NCBI RefSeq assembly: GCF_001975785.1
Contig: NZ_MSFI01000008.1
Location: 1 to 64,000 of the forward strand
From: Domibacillus epiphyticus
GTDB lineage: Bacteria > Bacillota > Bacilli > Bacillales > Domibacillaceae
Length of the DNA stretch: 64,000 nt
Direction: 5' to 3'
The position numbers were made by a program, and so were the translations under genes. Of this stretch, positions 37,540 through 46,033 are shown in pieces. Positions within the stretch are counted from its first letter, which is position 1, and the number at the start of each line of letters is the position of its first letter. Below the pieces are notes generated by a model, which saw nothing but the letters and a program-made list of their open reading frames with translations, was not told the origin of the DNA and searched no databases.

Positions 37540-37777
37540 CCAACGATCCCCTTTCGAATAATTAACGTTCTTATCCAAATCATACTCATTGTACGTTACT
37601 TTTAATTTTGAAAATGGATTTTTACAGAATATTAAAAAAATATTAACAAACAATAAAACAGGAAGATTGTCACATCCCCCTGTCTTTATTTTCTGCTGGA
37701 TATACACTTATGAAATGGACGTTTAGAATGTCGGGAATTGTTTATATTAGTAAAAAAACAAAAAAGAGGTGGTTTCT

Positions 37778-37894
37778 TTGTATGATTTAGTCATGCTCCA
37801 ATTTATTATTGCGTTCTTTATTGTTTTCTACATTGCCATCCCTGCCGCTGTTATCTTACTTACATTGAAAAACAAGAAAAGGTATGAAGAGTGA
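37778..37894 (+). CDS. 38-residue single-pass membrane peptide
   Basis: TTG start with AGAGGTGG five to six bases upstream. The frame encodes one long hydrophobic helix (about residues 5-29, LQFIIAFFIVFYIAIPAAVILL) and a basic tail (KNKKRYEE). It lies between two minus-strand genes, and an AT-rich TATATT occurs about 30 bases upstream. The composition argues for a real small protein; I know no family. Confidence 0.55.
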   Translation: MYDLVMLQFIIAFFIVFYIAIPAAVILLTLKNKKRYEE

Positions 37895-37914
37895 ATGACT
37901 CTTTTTATGCAAAA

Positions 37915-37949
37915 AAACGTCTTCTTTACAAAAAGTAAAGAAGACGTTT
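37915..37949. terminator. Bidirectional terminator between the 38-residue peptide gene and yutM
   Basis: A perfect 15-base stem (37915-37929 / 37935-37949) with a 5-base loop. Seven Ts follow on the minus strand. Confidence 0.9.
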
Positions 37950-37959
37950 AAAACTCAAC

Positions 37960-38328
37960 CTAGCAATTTTCCGGTGTTCCCGAATCCGTCGCTGTCCGGA
38001 ATGATGAACCGCAGCCGCATGACGCGATGGCATTCGGATTTTCAATCGTAAAGCCTCCGCCCATGAGGGATTGTTTATAATCTACAACTGTTCCATTTAG
38101 AATCGGCGCGTCGTTTTTTGCAACAACGATATGGATGCCGTGCTGGTCCAGTTCAATATCGTTTTCCTCCGCTTCAGGCGTGAAGCCCATTCCGTATGAA
38201 AGACCGCTGCATCCACCGCCGTGTACAGCTACGCGCAAATATGACCCTTCTTCTTCATTTTGTTTCATCATATCTTTTATTTGAAAAGCCGCGGCTTCCG
38301 TAATTGTGACAACTTGCTGTTCAGACAA
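37960..38328 (-). CDS. sufA: A-type iron-sulfur carrier (HesB/IscA family, YutM/SufA)
   Basis: Predicted to carry [2Fe-2S] or [4Fe-4S] clusters from the Suf machinery to target proteins. The 122-residue protein has the three conserved cysteines: GGGCSGLSYG near residue 39, then CGCGSSF near 104. AGGAG lies 9 bases before a TTG start. It is monocistronic and distant from the suf operon, as yutM is in B. subtilis. Confidence 0.9.
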   Translation of the reverse strand: MSEQQVVTITEAAAFQIKDMMKQNEEEGSYLRVAVHGGGCSGLSYGMGFTPEAEENDIELDQHGIHIVVAKNDAPILNGTVVDYKQSLMGGGFTIENPNAIASCGCGSSFRTATDSGTPENC

Positions 38329-38495
38329 ATGAAATCTCTCCTTTCATTTTCTTTTAGTATACGTTTTATCCCATAAATCCTCAACCAAACCGCTCAGAAT
38401 AATTCCTCAGAAAAAATTCAATTCCTTTTACCTGTTGCTGTTGTATACTATAATAAGCATAAAGACCTTAAAAAAATAAACAGGAGGCTTATATC

Positions 38496-39191
38496 ATGTC
38501 AAACGTCCCTCCACTTTACAATAAAGAAATAAAATGCCCGCTATGTGAGCAATCCTTTACTGCGACAAAAGTCCGGAAAAGCATGGTGAAAGTTGCTGGA
38601 CAAGATACAGACTTTAAACCACTCTATGCAAGTGGGCAAATAAACCCACTTCTTTATAATGTGCACGTCTGCCGTCATTGCGGTTATTCGTTCACTGACG
38701 ATTTTTCAGTTCAATTTCCACCGGGAACGGCTAATATTTTGCGTGCTTCCGTTTCTGAACATTGGATTGAGCAGAATTACAGCGGAGAACGAACGCCAAC
38801 TAAAGCGATTAAAAGTTATAAGCTCGCCCTTTATTCCGGAGTATTAAAAAAAGAAAAGCATTTAACACTCGCCGGGCTTGCACTTCGTACTGCCTGGATT
38901 TACCGTGACCTTGACCAAAAAAAAGAAGAAGATCGTTTTCTTTCCATTGCGTTCCGTGAATACGAAGAAGCCTTTTTATCTGAAGATGTAGCAGCTAAAA
39001 TGTCGGAAGTGAAAGTGCTGTATTTATTAGGGGAATTAAGTCGAAAGCTCGGAAATAATGGCAAAGCTGCCTCCTTTTTTTCAAAAGTCATTGAACAGCG
39101 GGAGTCCACTGAAAAACAGATTCTTGAAATGGCTCGCGACCGCTGGCATGAGCTGCGTGAAAATAAAAAAGACCAAGAAGAAACTGCATAA
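38496..39191 (+). CDS. DUF2225 protein with zinc-ribbon and TPR-like helices
   Basis: A 231-residue cytosolic protein. The N-terminal 80 residues contain two CxxC pairs (CPLC near 14, CRHC near 59), probably a zinc ribbon. The remainder is helical and resembles TPR repeats (KAIKSYKLAL, LGNNGKAASFFSKVIE). This is the DUF2225 family of Firmicutes; function unknown. GGAGG lies before the ATG, and a TATAAT at 38449-38454 may be its -10. Confidence 0.8.
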   Translation: MSNVPPLYNKEIKCPLCEQSFTATKVRKSMVKVAGQDTDFKPLYASGQINPLLYNVHVCRHCGYSFTDDFSVQFPPGTANILRASVSEHWIEQNYSGERTPTKAIKSYKLALYSGVLKKEKHLTLAGLALRTAWIYRDLDQKKEEDRFLSIAFREYEEAFLSEDVAAKMSEVKVLYLLGELSRKLGNNGKAASFFSKVIEQRESTEKQILEMARDRWHELRENKKDQEETA

Positions 39192-39193
39192 CA

Positions 39194-39227
39194 AAAAACC
39201 GGGCGCCCGCAGTGTGGCCCGGTTTTT
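39194..39227. terminator. Bidirectional terminator between the DUF2225 gene and yuzB
   Basis: AAAAACCGGGC (39194-39204) pairs with GCCCGGTTTTT (39217-39227), with A/T tracts on both sides. Confidence 0.9.
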
Positions 39228-39232
39228 GTTGT

Positions 39233-39469
39233 TTAAAACATCCATGTTTCTTCAAGGAATGCATATATATTCGAAACGAGTTCATCCGGAGTCGCTCCGC
39301 TGACAACCTCTCCGTTTACAAGGGCGAACGGAGAATCCGAACAGCGTGTGCAATAGCTGAGACACCCGTATTCGATCACATCGAGGTTTGAATCACTCTC
39401 TAATTGTTCAAACGCTTTTTGCGATCCGCTTGCTAAATTGCTGACGCAAAATTCGATAATTGGTTTCAT
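39233..39469 (-). CDS. yuzB: YuzB-like DUF1450 protein
   Basis: A 78-residue thioredoxin-like protein with cysteines in EFCVSNL near residue 8 and [10 protein letters not shown] near 34-43. This is the DUF1450 family, which resembles small [2Fe-2S] ferredoxins. B. subtilis yuzB is likewise divergent from yutJ. Function is unknown. Confidence 0.85.
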   Translation of the reverse strand: MKPIIEFCVSNLASGSQKAFEQLESDSNLDVIEYGCLSYCTRCSDSPFALVNGEVVSGATPDELVSNIYAFLEETWMF

Positions 39470-39544
39470 AATCTAGGTTCACCTCACCGTTTCATTGTAC
39501 TACCAAATTCCTTTTGAAAAAAGCCGGAAGTTTCCATCTGTCTG

Positions 39545-39573
39545 TTGTATATTAATCTCATTTTCGTTATACT
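39545..39573 (+). promoter_or_regulatory. Promoter of yutJ
   Basis: TTGTAT (39545-39550), a 17-base spacer and TATACT (39568-39573), about 54 bases before the yutJ start. Confidence 0.6.
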
Positions 39574-39626
39574 CGGAAGTGAATAAGCGGTCATACATAT
39601 ATAGATTGACAAAGGAGATCTTACAT

Positions 39627-40694
39627 ATGAAAAATTTAGTTTTGCTCGGTGGCGGTTACGGAAATATGCGTGTTTTGCTCAGACTTCTGCCGAATCATCT
39701 GCCAGACGATGTAACGATTACGCTTGTTGACAAAGTTCCTTATCACTGTTTGAAAACGGAGTATTATGCCCTCGCTGCTGGAACCGCTTCCGATCATGAA
39801 GTACGGGTACCGTTTCCAGAGCATGAAAAACTAAAATTGATTTACGACGAAATTACAGCGATTGATGTAGATAAAAAAGAAGTTGTTTTAAAAACGAATG
39901 GATCGATTTCATATGATGATCTCGTAGTCGGACTGGGCTGTGAAGATAAATACCATAATGTACCGGGTGCAGCCGAATATACTCACAGTATTCAATCGAT
40001 TCATAAATCGCGCGAAACATACCGTACATTAAACGACATGCCGGCTGGTTCAAAAGTAGGCATTGTCGGTGCCGGTCTTTCCGGCATTGAACTAGCAAGT
40101 GAATTGCGCGAAAGCCGTCCCGATCTTGATATTAAATTGTTCGACCGTGGACCTCGGGTTTTGAAAGACTTCCCGCAGCGTCTCAGCCGATACATAGAAA
40201 AATGGTTTACCGATCACGGTGTTGATGTTGTCAGTGATGCAAACATCACGCGCGTGGAACCGGATCGTATATACAACCATGAAGATGTGTACCCGATGGA
40301 TGCGATCGTCTGGACAGCCGGCATTCAGCCTAGCCGCGTCGTTCGTGAAATGAACGTCGAAAAAGACAGAACTGGACGCATTGTTTTGACACCTCACCAT
40401 AATGTTCCCGGAAATGAACATGTATATGTCGTCGGCGACTGTGCCAGCTTGCCGCATGCACCGAGCGCACAGCTTGCGGAGGAACAAGCGGAGCAAATCG
40501 TGGATGTTCTCCAAAAAAGATGGCGAAATGAGACGCTTCCTGACAAAATGCCGGAAATGAAGCTGAAAGGTGTTCTTGGCTCACTTGGCAAAAAACAAGG
40601 TTTTGGTTTTGTTGCAGACCGTGCCATTACTGGACGCGTTGCGAGATTTTTAAAATCAGGCGTCCTCTGGATGTACAAATATCATAATGGATAA
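39627..40694 (+). CDS. yutJ: NDH-2-like NADH dehydrogenase YutJ
   Basis: A second FAD-dependent pyridine-nucleotide oxidoreductase of the NDH-2 family, 355 residues, shorter than YumB. The FAD motif GGGYGN is at 8-13, NAD(P) binding at VGIVGAGLSGIE near 150, and VYVVGDCASLPHAP near 270. The start is ATG at 39627 with AAAGGAG upstream; an upstream in-frame extension overlaps the promoter. Its electron acceptor is not known. Confidence 0.88.
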   Translation: MKNLVLLGGGYGNMRVLLRLLPNHLPDDVTITLVDKVPYHCLKTEYYALAAGTASDHEVRVPFPEHEKLKLIYDEITAIDVDKKEVVLKTNGSISYDDLVVGLGCEDKYHNVPGAAEYTHSIQSIHKSRETYRTLNDMPAGSKVGIVGAGLSGIELASELRESRPDLDIKLFDRGPRVLKDFPQRLSRYIEKWFTDHGVDVVSDANITRVEPDRIYNHEDVYPMDAIVWTAGIQPSRVVREMNVEKDRTGRIVLTPHHNVPGNEHVYVVGDCASLPHAPSAQLAEEQAEQIVDVLQKRWRNETLPDKMPEMKLKGVLGSLGKKQGFGFVADRAITGRVARFLKSGVLWMYKYHNG

Positions 40695-40700
40695 CCAAAA

Positions 40701-40723
40701 AAAGCCGGCGCTATACCGGCTTT
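40701..40723 (+). terminator. Terminator of yutJ
   Basis: AAAGCCGG (40701-40708) pairs with CCGGCTTT (40716-40723), followed by CTTATTTT. Confidence 0.8.
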
Positions 40724-40736
40724 CTTATTTTAAAAA

Positions 40737-40763
40737 AGAATCTCTCCTGATTGGAGAGATTCT
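40737..40763 (-). terminator. Terminator of gabD
   Basis: An 11-base stem AGAATCTCTCC / GGAGAGATTCT with a 5-base loop; six Ts follow on the minus strand. Confidence 0.88.
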
Positions 40764-40786
40764 TCTATTCTATCATCCATCTTCCA

Positions 40787-42199
40787 TTATAGCCCGAGTG
40801 ACACATATTTCACTTCTAAAAATTCATCCATTCCGAAATGTCCTCCTTCTCGTCCAAGGCCGCTTTCTTTGAAACCGCCGAAAGGAGCCTGTGCAACAGA
40901 TGGAAGACCATCGTTCAATCCGACAATTCCGTATTCAAGTCCTTCGGAAATTTCAACAGCTTCCGAGATATTTGTTGAATATACGTATGCTGCCAGTCCA
41001 AATGGCGTATTGTTGGCACGCTCAATAACTTCTTCGGTGGTTTTATATGTCGCAATCGGCGCAAGAGGGCCAAATGTTTCATCGATCATGCAAACCATAT
41101 CGTCGGTAACGTTCGTCAGTACAGCCGGGGTAATGAAGTTTCCGTCTGCCTCACCGCCCATTTCGACAATTGCCCCTTTTTGCTTTGCATCTTCCAGCTG
41201 ACTCTTCACTTTTTCTACAGCTTCCAAGTCAATTAATGGACCGATATCGACACCCTCTTTTAATCCATTACCGACCTGTAGTTTTCTCACTTCCGATTTA
41301 AACGCTTCTGTAAATTCTTTTTCAATTGATTCATGCACATATACGCGGTTTGCGCACACACACGTCTGCCCTGCATTTCTGAACTTAGACCCGATCAATC
41401 CTTTCGCCGCTTTCTCAATATCTGCATTCGCTGTAATAATAAAAGGAGCATGTCCACCAAGTTCTAATGACACTTTTTTCATCGTATTCGCTGCTTGTTT
41501 CATAAGCACTTTGCCTATTTCAGTGGAACCGGTAAATGTAATTTTTCGAACGCGACTGTCTTCCATCCAAGTTCCTGCAACTGATTTCGAGTCTCCTGTT
41601 ACGACGTTCAAAACACCTTCAGGAATTCCCGCCTCGTGGGCAAGCTCAACCAGCTTCAACGCTGTAAGCGGAGTTGCTTTAGCCGGCTTTACAACGGCTG
41701 TACAGCCAGCAGCCAGTGCAGGAGCAACTTTTCGTGTAATCATTGCTGCTGGAAAATTCCAGGGAGTAATCGCCGCGACAACTCCGACTGGCTGTCTTAA
41801 AACGAGAAGGCGTTTTTTCGGGTCGGATGCCGGTATTGTTTCGCCGTATATGCGTTTCCCCTCTTCTGCATACCATGAAATAAAACTGTTTGCATAATTC
41901 ACTTCCCCGATTGCTTCTTTTAGCGGTTTTCCCTGCTCTTCTGTCATAATGCGGCCGATTTCTTCCTTGTTTTCATCGACCAGACGGAACCACTTCATCA
42001 ACAGTTCCGCCCTTTCACCTGCAGTCTTTTTTGACCATTTCTTAAACGCTGTATACGCCGCATCCGCTGCCTGTTTCGCTTCATTTGTACCACCATCAGG
42101 CACTGTTGCAATGACATTCTGCGTAGCTGGATTCACAACTTCGATTTTCTTCTCATTGTTGATCCATTGCCCATTTATGTACATTTTCCATTCTTTCAT
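40787..42199 (-). CDS. gabD: Succinate-semialdehyde dehydrogenase
   Basis: An NAD(P)-dependent aldehyde dehydrogenase, 470 residues, predicted to oxidise succinic semialdehyde to succinate. TPWNFP near residue 145, FTGSTEIG near 222, catalytic E246 in LELGGH and catalytic C280 in GQTCVCANR are all present. The CxC pair (C280, C282) is typical of SSADH redox control. AAGGAG precedes the ATG. No gabT or gabR is adjacent. Other aldehydes are possible substrates. Confidence 0.85.
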   Translation of the reverse strand: MKEWKMYINGQWINNEKKIEVVNPATQNVIATVPDGGTNEAKQAADAAYTAFKKWSKKTAGERAELLMKWFRLVDENKEEIGRIMTEEQGKPLKEAIGEVNYANSFISWYAEEGKRIYGETIPASDPKKRLLVLRQPVGVVAAITPWNFPAAMITRKVAPALAAGCTAVVKPAKATPLTALKLVELAHEAGIPEGVLNVVTGDSKSVAGTWMEDSRVRKITFTGSTEIGKVLMKQAANTMKKVSLELGGHAPFIITANADIEKAAKGLIGSKFRNAGQTCVCANRVYVHESIEKEFTEAFKSEVRKLQVGNGLKEGVDIGPLIDLEAVEKVKSQLEDAKQKGAIVEMGGEADGNFITPAVLTNVTDDMVCMIDETFGPLAPIATYKTTEEVIERANNTPFGLAAYVYSTNISEAVEISEGLEYGIVGLNDGLPSVAQAPFGGFKESGLGREGGHFGMDEFLEVKYVSLGL

Positions 42200-42433
42200 C
42201 CTAACATCTCCTTTTTTACTGTTTTGCCCATTATGATGTCATTCAAACACTAGAAAAACAAAGTATATTTTCAATTCTTCATCCTGTGGTGAGAAAATAT
42301 AGTAACACACAAGTGAGAACGGCTAATTGTAAACTCACTAAAGTAAACGGCGGGTTCACATAGCTGACGCAAATTTATTCCATACTAAAAGCTATCATTT
42401 CCTTTCTCATTTCCATTCTCTTTCAATGTTAAA

Positions 42434-42462
42434 TTGATTTTTTAATTTAAAATCATTATAAT
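42434..42462 (+). promoter_or_regulatory. Promoter of yutI
   Basis: TTGATT (42434-42439), a 17-base spacer and a perfect TATAAT (42457-42462), 27 bases before the start. The rest of 42200-42433 is gene-free. Confidence 0.7.
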
Positions 42463-42488
42463 ATATTTATTGAAAGGAGACGATATAT

Positions 42489-42725
42489 ATGCAAGAGCAA
42501 GAAATGTATGGTGAAGTACAAGGAGTACTTGATAAATTACGTCCATTCCTTCTTCGTGACGGCGGCGACTGCGAACTCGTCGATATTGAAGACGGGATTG
42601 TGAAACTTCGTCTGCTCGGAGCTTGCGGCAGCTGCCCTAGTTCAACGATTACATTAAAAGCTGGTATCGAGCGCGCATTGTTGGAAGAAGTTCCTGGTGT
42701 TGTTGAAGTTGAGCAAGTATTTTAA
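42489..42725 (+). CDS. yutI: NifU C-terminal-domain iron-sulfur scaffold/carrier YutI (Nfu)
   Basis: A 78-residue protein made of one NifU C-terminal domain. The cluster-binding CxxC is in GACGSCPSS near residues 47-52, and [16 protein letters not shown] is the usual N-terminal part. It is predicted to hold and pass on iron-sulfur clusters. AAAGGAG lies about 8 bases before the ATG. Monocistronic. Confidence 0.92.
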   Translation: MQEQEMYGEVQGVLDKLRPFLLRDGGDCELVDIEDGIVKLRLLGACGSCPSSTITLKAGIERALLEEVPGVVEVEQVF

Positions 42726-42736
42726 TAAAGAAGAAG

Positions 42737-42762
42737 GAGCTGATCCAAAATCGGGTCAGCTC
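42737..42762. terminator. Terminator between yutI and the hydroxyacid dehydrogenase gene
   Basis: GAGCTGATCC (42737-42746) pairs with GGGTCAGCTC (42753-42762), followed by TTTTTTAAT on the plus strand. Confidence 0.85.
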
Positions 42763-42766
42763 TTTT

Positions 42767-43747
42767 TTAATATTGAAGCACATCTTTATTGACGAGTGTT
42801 TTCGGCGGACGGTCTTCGAACACAGCCTCAATGTTATCACAACAAGTTCCCATCATGGCCATCCGTGTCTCTGTCGACGCACTTCCGATGTGTGGCAGTG
42901 CTACAACGTTTTTCATCGTTAAAAAAGGGTGAGATGCATCAATCGGCTCTTTGTCAAATACGTCAAGACCGGCTGCTGCTATTTCATTTGCCTCGAGAGC
43001 TTCAATTAAAGACTGTTCATTTATAATCGGTCCCCTGCTTGCATTGATAAAAATCGCACTATCTTTCATTTTTTGAAAATGCTCCCGCTGAAAAAGTCCT
43101 CGCGTATCTTCATTAAGAGGAGCGAGACATACAACAAAATCAGCTTCTGTCAGCAGTTCATCAAACGTGCGATATTGCGCGCCCAGCATTTCTTCGGCCA
43201 CTTCATGACGGTTCCGATTATGATACAAAATTTCCATATCAAATCCAGCTGCTCGTTTTGCTACCGCTGTCCCTATTTTCCCCATTCCAACAATGCCGAT
43301 TTTTTTATGATGGACGTCTGTTCCGACGAGCATCATTGGCGCCCAGCTCGTCCACTGTCCATACTTTACAAACTCTGCCGCTTCCGTCACACGGCGTGCT
43401 GTTGCCAATAGAAGAGCAAACGTTAAATCTGCCGTCGTATCGGTTAATACATCGGGTGTATTGCAAATTGAAACACCGTGTCTGCTCGCTGCATCCAGAT
43501 CGATGTTATCAAAACCAACTGCCATGTTTGCGACAACTTTTAACTGATCAGCTTGTGAAAACAAATCTTCATCAACCGCGTCCGATATAACAGTTAATAA
43601 TGCATTGGCTTTCGCCGCTTTTTCAAGAAGAATATCGCGTGGAACCGCTTTATCCGACTCCGTCCACATCTCAACGTCGTACTTCGCAGCCAATCGGTCA
43701 TAGATTTCGTCCGGTACTTTTCTTGTGACATACACAAATGGTCTCAC
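42767..43747 (-). CDS. D-2-hydroxyacid dehydrogenase, glyoxylate/hydroxypyruvate reductase type
   Basis: A 326-residue NAD(P)-dependent enzyme of the D-isomer hydroxyacid dehydrogenase family. The Rossmann motif is IVGMGKIGTA near residue 150. The catalytic arginine is in NASRGPI near 235, the glutamate in DKEP near 265 and the histidine in LPHIGSA near 283. VANMAVGFDNIDL near 73 is typical of glyoxylate/2-ketogluconate reductases. Start is GTG, five bases after AGAGGTG. The exact substrate is unclear. Confidence 0.82.
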   Translation of the reverse strand: MRPFVYVTRKVPDEIYDRLAAKYDVEMWTESDKAVPRDILLEKAAKANALLTVISDAVDEDLFSQADQLKVVANMAVGFDNIDLDAASRHGVSICNTPDVLTDTTADLTFALLLATARRVTEAAEFVKYGQWTSWAPMMLVGTDVHHKKIGIVGMGKIGTAVAKRAAGFDMEILYHNRNRHEVAEEMLGAQYRTFDELLTEADFVVCLAPLNEDTRGLFQREHFQKMKDSAIFINASRGPIINEQSLIEALEANEIAAAGLDVFDKEPIDASHPFLTMKNVVALPHIGSASTETRMAMMGTCCDNIEAVFEDRPPKTLVNKDVLQY

Positions 43748-43871
43748 ACACGCACCTCTTTTCTGATTATTCCGTTATTATTGTACCATTTTCCAGATGA
43801 GTATGTCACAATTAATGAGGGTATGATAACTCTGTAGATGAATATAATGATTGAAAAAGGTGTGATGAACA

Positions 43872-44378
43872 ATGACAATTGAAAAAAAGCCCGTTATGAG
43901 CATGTCTGAGAAAACAGCACGCCGCTGGATTGCGGAACGCGGTGTGAAAGTGGAAGACATCGCTGAACTCGTCGTTTACCTGCAAGGGCCGTATCATCCA
44001 AATCTGGAGTTAAAGGAAGCAATCGATCACGTGGAGGCTGTTTTGCGAAAACGTGAAGTGCAAAACGCCGTCCTCACCGGTATTCAACTGGATATGCTGG
44101 CGGAGAAAGAAATGCTGGAAGAACCTCTTCTCTCGATTATTAAGACCGATGAAGGATTATACGGATTGGACGAAACGATTGCCACCGCGATTATTAACGT
44201 GTACGGTACAATCGGCCTTACGAGTTATGGATATATTGATAAACAAAAGCCTGGCATTTTACAATTTTTAAATGACAAATCAACTGGTCAGGTACACACG
44301 TTTTTAGACGACATTGTTGGTGCTATTGCGGCAGCTGCTGCAAGCCGTCTGGCTCATCGTGCAGCTCATACGGAATAA
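43872..44378 (+). CDS. yutG: PgpA-family phosphatidylglycerophosphatase-like protein YutG
   Basis: A 168-residue protein of the PgpA family (DUF64 type). Conserved acidic and histidine patches are ELVVYLQGPYHPNL near residue 32, TDEGLYGLDETIATAIINVYG near 90, and HTFLDDIVGAIAAAAASRLAHR near the end. Unlike proteobacterial PgpA it lacks clear membrane helices. B. subtilis YutG is the counterpart; activity in this branch is not certain. Confidence 0.8.
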   Translation: MTIEKKPVMSMSEKTARRWIAERGVKVEDIAELVVYLQGPYHPNLELKEAIDHVEAVLRKREVQNAVLTGIQLDMLAEKEMLEEPLLSIIKTDEGLYGLDETIATAIINVYGTIGLTSYGYIDKQKPGILQFLNDKSTGQVHTFLDDIVGAIAAAAASRLAHRAAHTE

Positions 44379-44380
44379 TA

Positions 44381-44416
44381 AAAACGAGCCGTCCTGTATA
44401 TGGGACAGCTCGTTTT
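44381..44416. terminator. Bidirectional terminator between yutG and the Rieske oxidoreductase gene
   Basis: AAAACGAGC (44381-44389) pairs with GCTCGTTTT (44408-44416), with an inner GTCC/GGAC stem and T-tracts on both strands. Confidence 0.88.
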
Positions 44417-44418
44417 TA

Positions 44419-45939
44419 TTATTTCATTTCACTCTCAAGTTTAGCGAGCGGTTTTAATGCGGGACCTTCAATTACATCTCCAGTATAGGAGTAACGGGAT
44501 CCGTGGCATGGACAATCCCATGTTCGTTCGGCATCATTCCATTTCGTCTCACAGCCCATATGCGTGCATGTAGTATCGACAAGATGACAGTTCCCATCTT
44601 CATCTTTATAGGCACCTGCATTTTTGCCGTCTATCATGACCATGCCGCCCGTATCAGGCTGAAGATCATCGATCGTTTTTACTGTTCCATTTAGCTTGCC
44701 GCCTATTAATTCTTTCGCTACTTTTGCATTTTCCACTGCGAACGTCTTCACATCTGCTGGTTTTAATTTAATCCTTGCCGGGTCATATAGTTCCGCAAAT
44801 CGATTTTCACGCCCCATGACAAGATCGGCTAATAAATGCGCACCTGCCGTTCCATTTGTCATCCCCCACTTTGCATAGCCAGTTGCAACCAAAATATTTT
44901 CGTGGGCGACGCCAATGTATGGTACACCATCAAGTGTAATTAAATCTTGAGCAGACCAACGATATAAAATTTCTTTTGTTCCAAAATGTCGTTCCGCAAA
45001 GCCGCCAAGTTCTTCATAATGCTTCACCGTTTCATCACTATTGCGTCCAGTAGGATGATTTTCACCGCCAACAATAAGGAGCTTTTCGCCGTTATCCATT
45101 GTCGCAAAACGCAATGACCGTGACGGATTATCCGCGCTAATGTACATGCCTTCTTCCAGATCTCGTTCACTTTTTATCCCGATCGCATAAGAACGTTCAA
45201 CATGCAATTTTGAAAAGTAAAACCCATCAAAGTCGTTGAATGGAAAATGGGATGCCACAATGATATGTTCACTTGAAACAGCATATCCATCCGTTGTATT
45301 CACCTTATTTCCTTCGATCGATTCTGCTCTTGTATTTTGAAAAATTTGCACACTTCCTTCCATATCACGGACGAGTGCTTCCAAAAACTTCACCGGGTGA
45401 AACTGTGCCTGTTCTCGCATGACAATGGCTTCTTCCACTTTATATGGTAGCTTCTTCTGAACTTCAGTACCGGCAAGCCCCCCATTAATCCCAAGAATTT
45501 CATATGCATCAACTTCTTTTTGTATTTTTCCCGCTGCTTCTTTTGTTTCTGCATATACGTAAGCATCCTGTGTTGTAAAATCACAATCAATGGATAGCTG
45601 CTCCGCCGTTTTTTTTAAGAATGCAATCGCTTCTTCATTTGCTTCATAATATAATCGCGCTTTTTCTTCACCGAAATTTCCAATAAGTTCATCATAAACA
45701 AGTCCGTGCTGTGACGTCACTTTTGCTGTTGTGTACCCAGTCGTTCCATCCATCAATTTCCTTGATTCGAGAAGCGCCACTTTTTTTCCTTCTTTCGCCA
45801 AAAGCCAGGATGCAATAATCCCTGTAATTCCCCCGCCCACGACCGTTACATCCACTTCTAAATTCCGGTCAAGTGTAACAAAAGGCTGGGTCACTTGATG
45901 ATCTTTCCAATACGACTTCGATTGTTTCGGGATACGCAT
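44419..45939 (-). CDS. FAD-dependent oxidoreductase with C-terminal Rieske domain (YhfW-like)
   Basis: A 506-residue protein. A DAO-type FAD domain (residues about 20-390, starting VVGGGITGIIASWLLAKEGKKV) is followed by a Rieske [2Fe-2S] domain with CTHMGC and CPCHGS as cluster ligands near the C-terminus. The layout equals B. subtilis YhfW; substrate unknown. The start is ATG at 45939, five bases after AGGAGGG; 14 in-frame codons upstream are not needed. It is monocistronic, with a terminator on each side. Confidence 0.87.
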   Translation of the reverse strand: MRIPKQSKSYWKDHQVTQPFVTLDRNLEVDVTVVGGGITGIIASWLLAKEGKKVALLESRKLMDGTTGYTTAKVTSQHGLVYDELIGNFGEEKARLYYEANEEAIAFLKKTAEQLSIDCDFTTQDAYVYAETKEAAGKIQKEVDAYEILGINGGLAGTEVQKKLPYKVEEAIVMREQAQFHPVKFLEALVRDMEGSVQIFQNTRAESIEGNKVNTTDGYAVSSEHIIVASHFPFNDFDGFYFSKLHVERSYAIGIKSERDLEEGMYISADNPSRSLRFATMDNGEKLLIVGGENHPTGRNSDETVKHYEELGGFAERHFGTKEILYRWSAQDLITLDGVPYIGVAHENILVATGYAKWGMTNGTAGAHLLADLVMGRENRFAELYDPARIKLKPADVKTFAVENAKVAKELIGGKLNGTVKTIDDLQPDTGGMVMIDGKNAGAYKDEDGNCHLVDTTCTHMGCETKWNDAERTWDCPCHGSRYSYTGDVIEGPALKPLAKLESEMK

Positions 45940-46005
45940 GAAAACCCTCCTATAAGTTGTACATGCTATTTTTATACCCAAGCCTGACCAACTTTATCCA
46001 AAAAA

Positions 46006-46033
46006 AAGAAACAGCGCCTAATCGCTGTTTCTT
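46006..46033 (-). terminator. Terminator of yutE-yutF
   Basis: An 11-base stem AAGAAACAGCG / CGCTGTTTCTT with a 6-base loop; eight Ts on the minus strand. Confidence 0.9.

Noticed and set aside
37540-37707. 56-codon N-terminal extension of the secreted nuclease
   Set aside because: It would bury the signal peptide and has no ribosome binding site; the ATG at 37539 is followed directly by the signal sequence.
41511-41897. Plus-strand open frame of 128 codons
   Set aside because: Antisense shadow of gabD, with no start signal.
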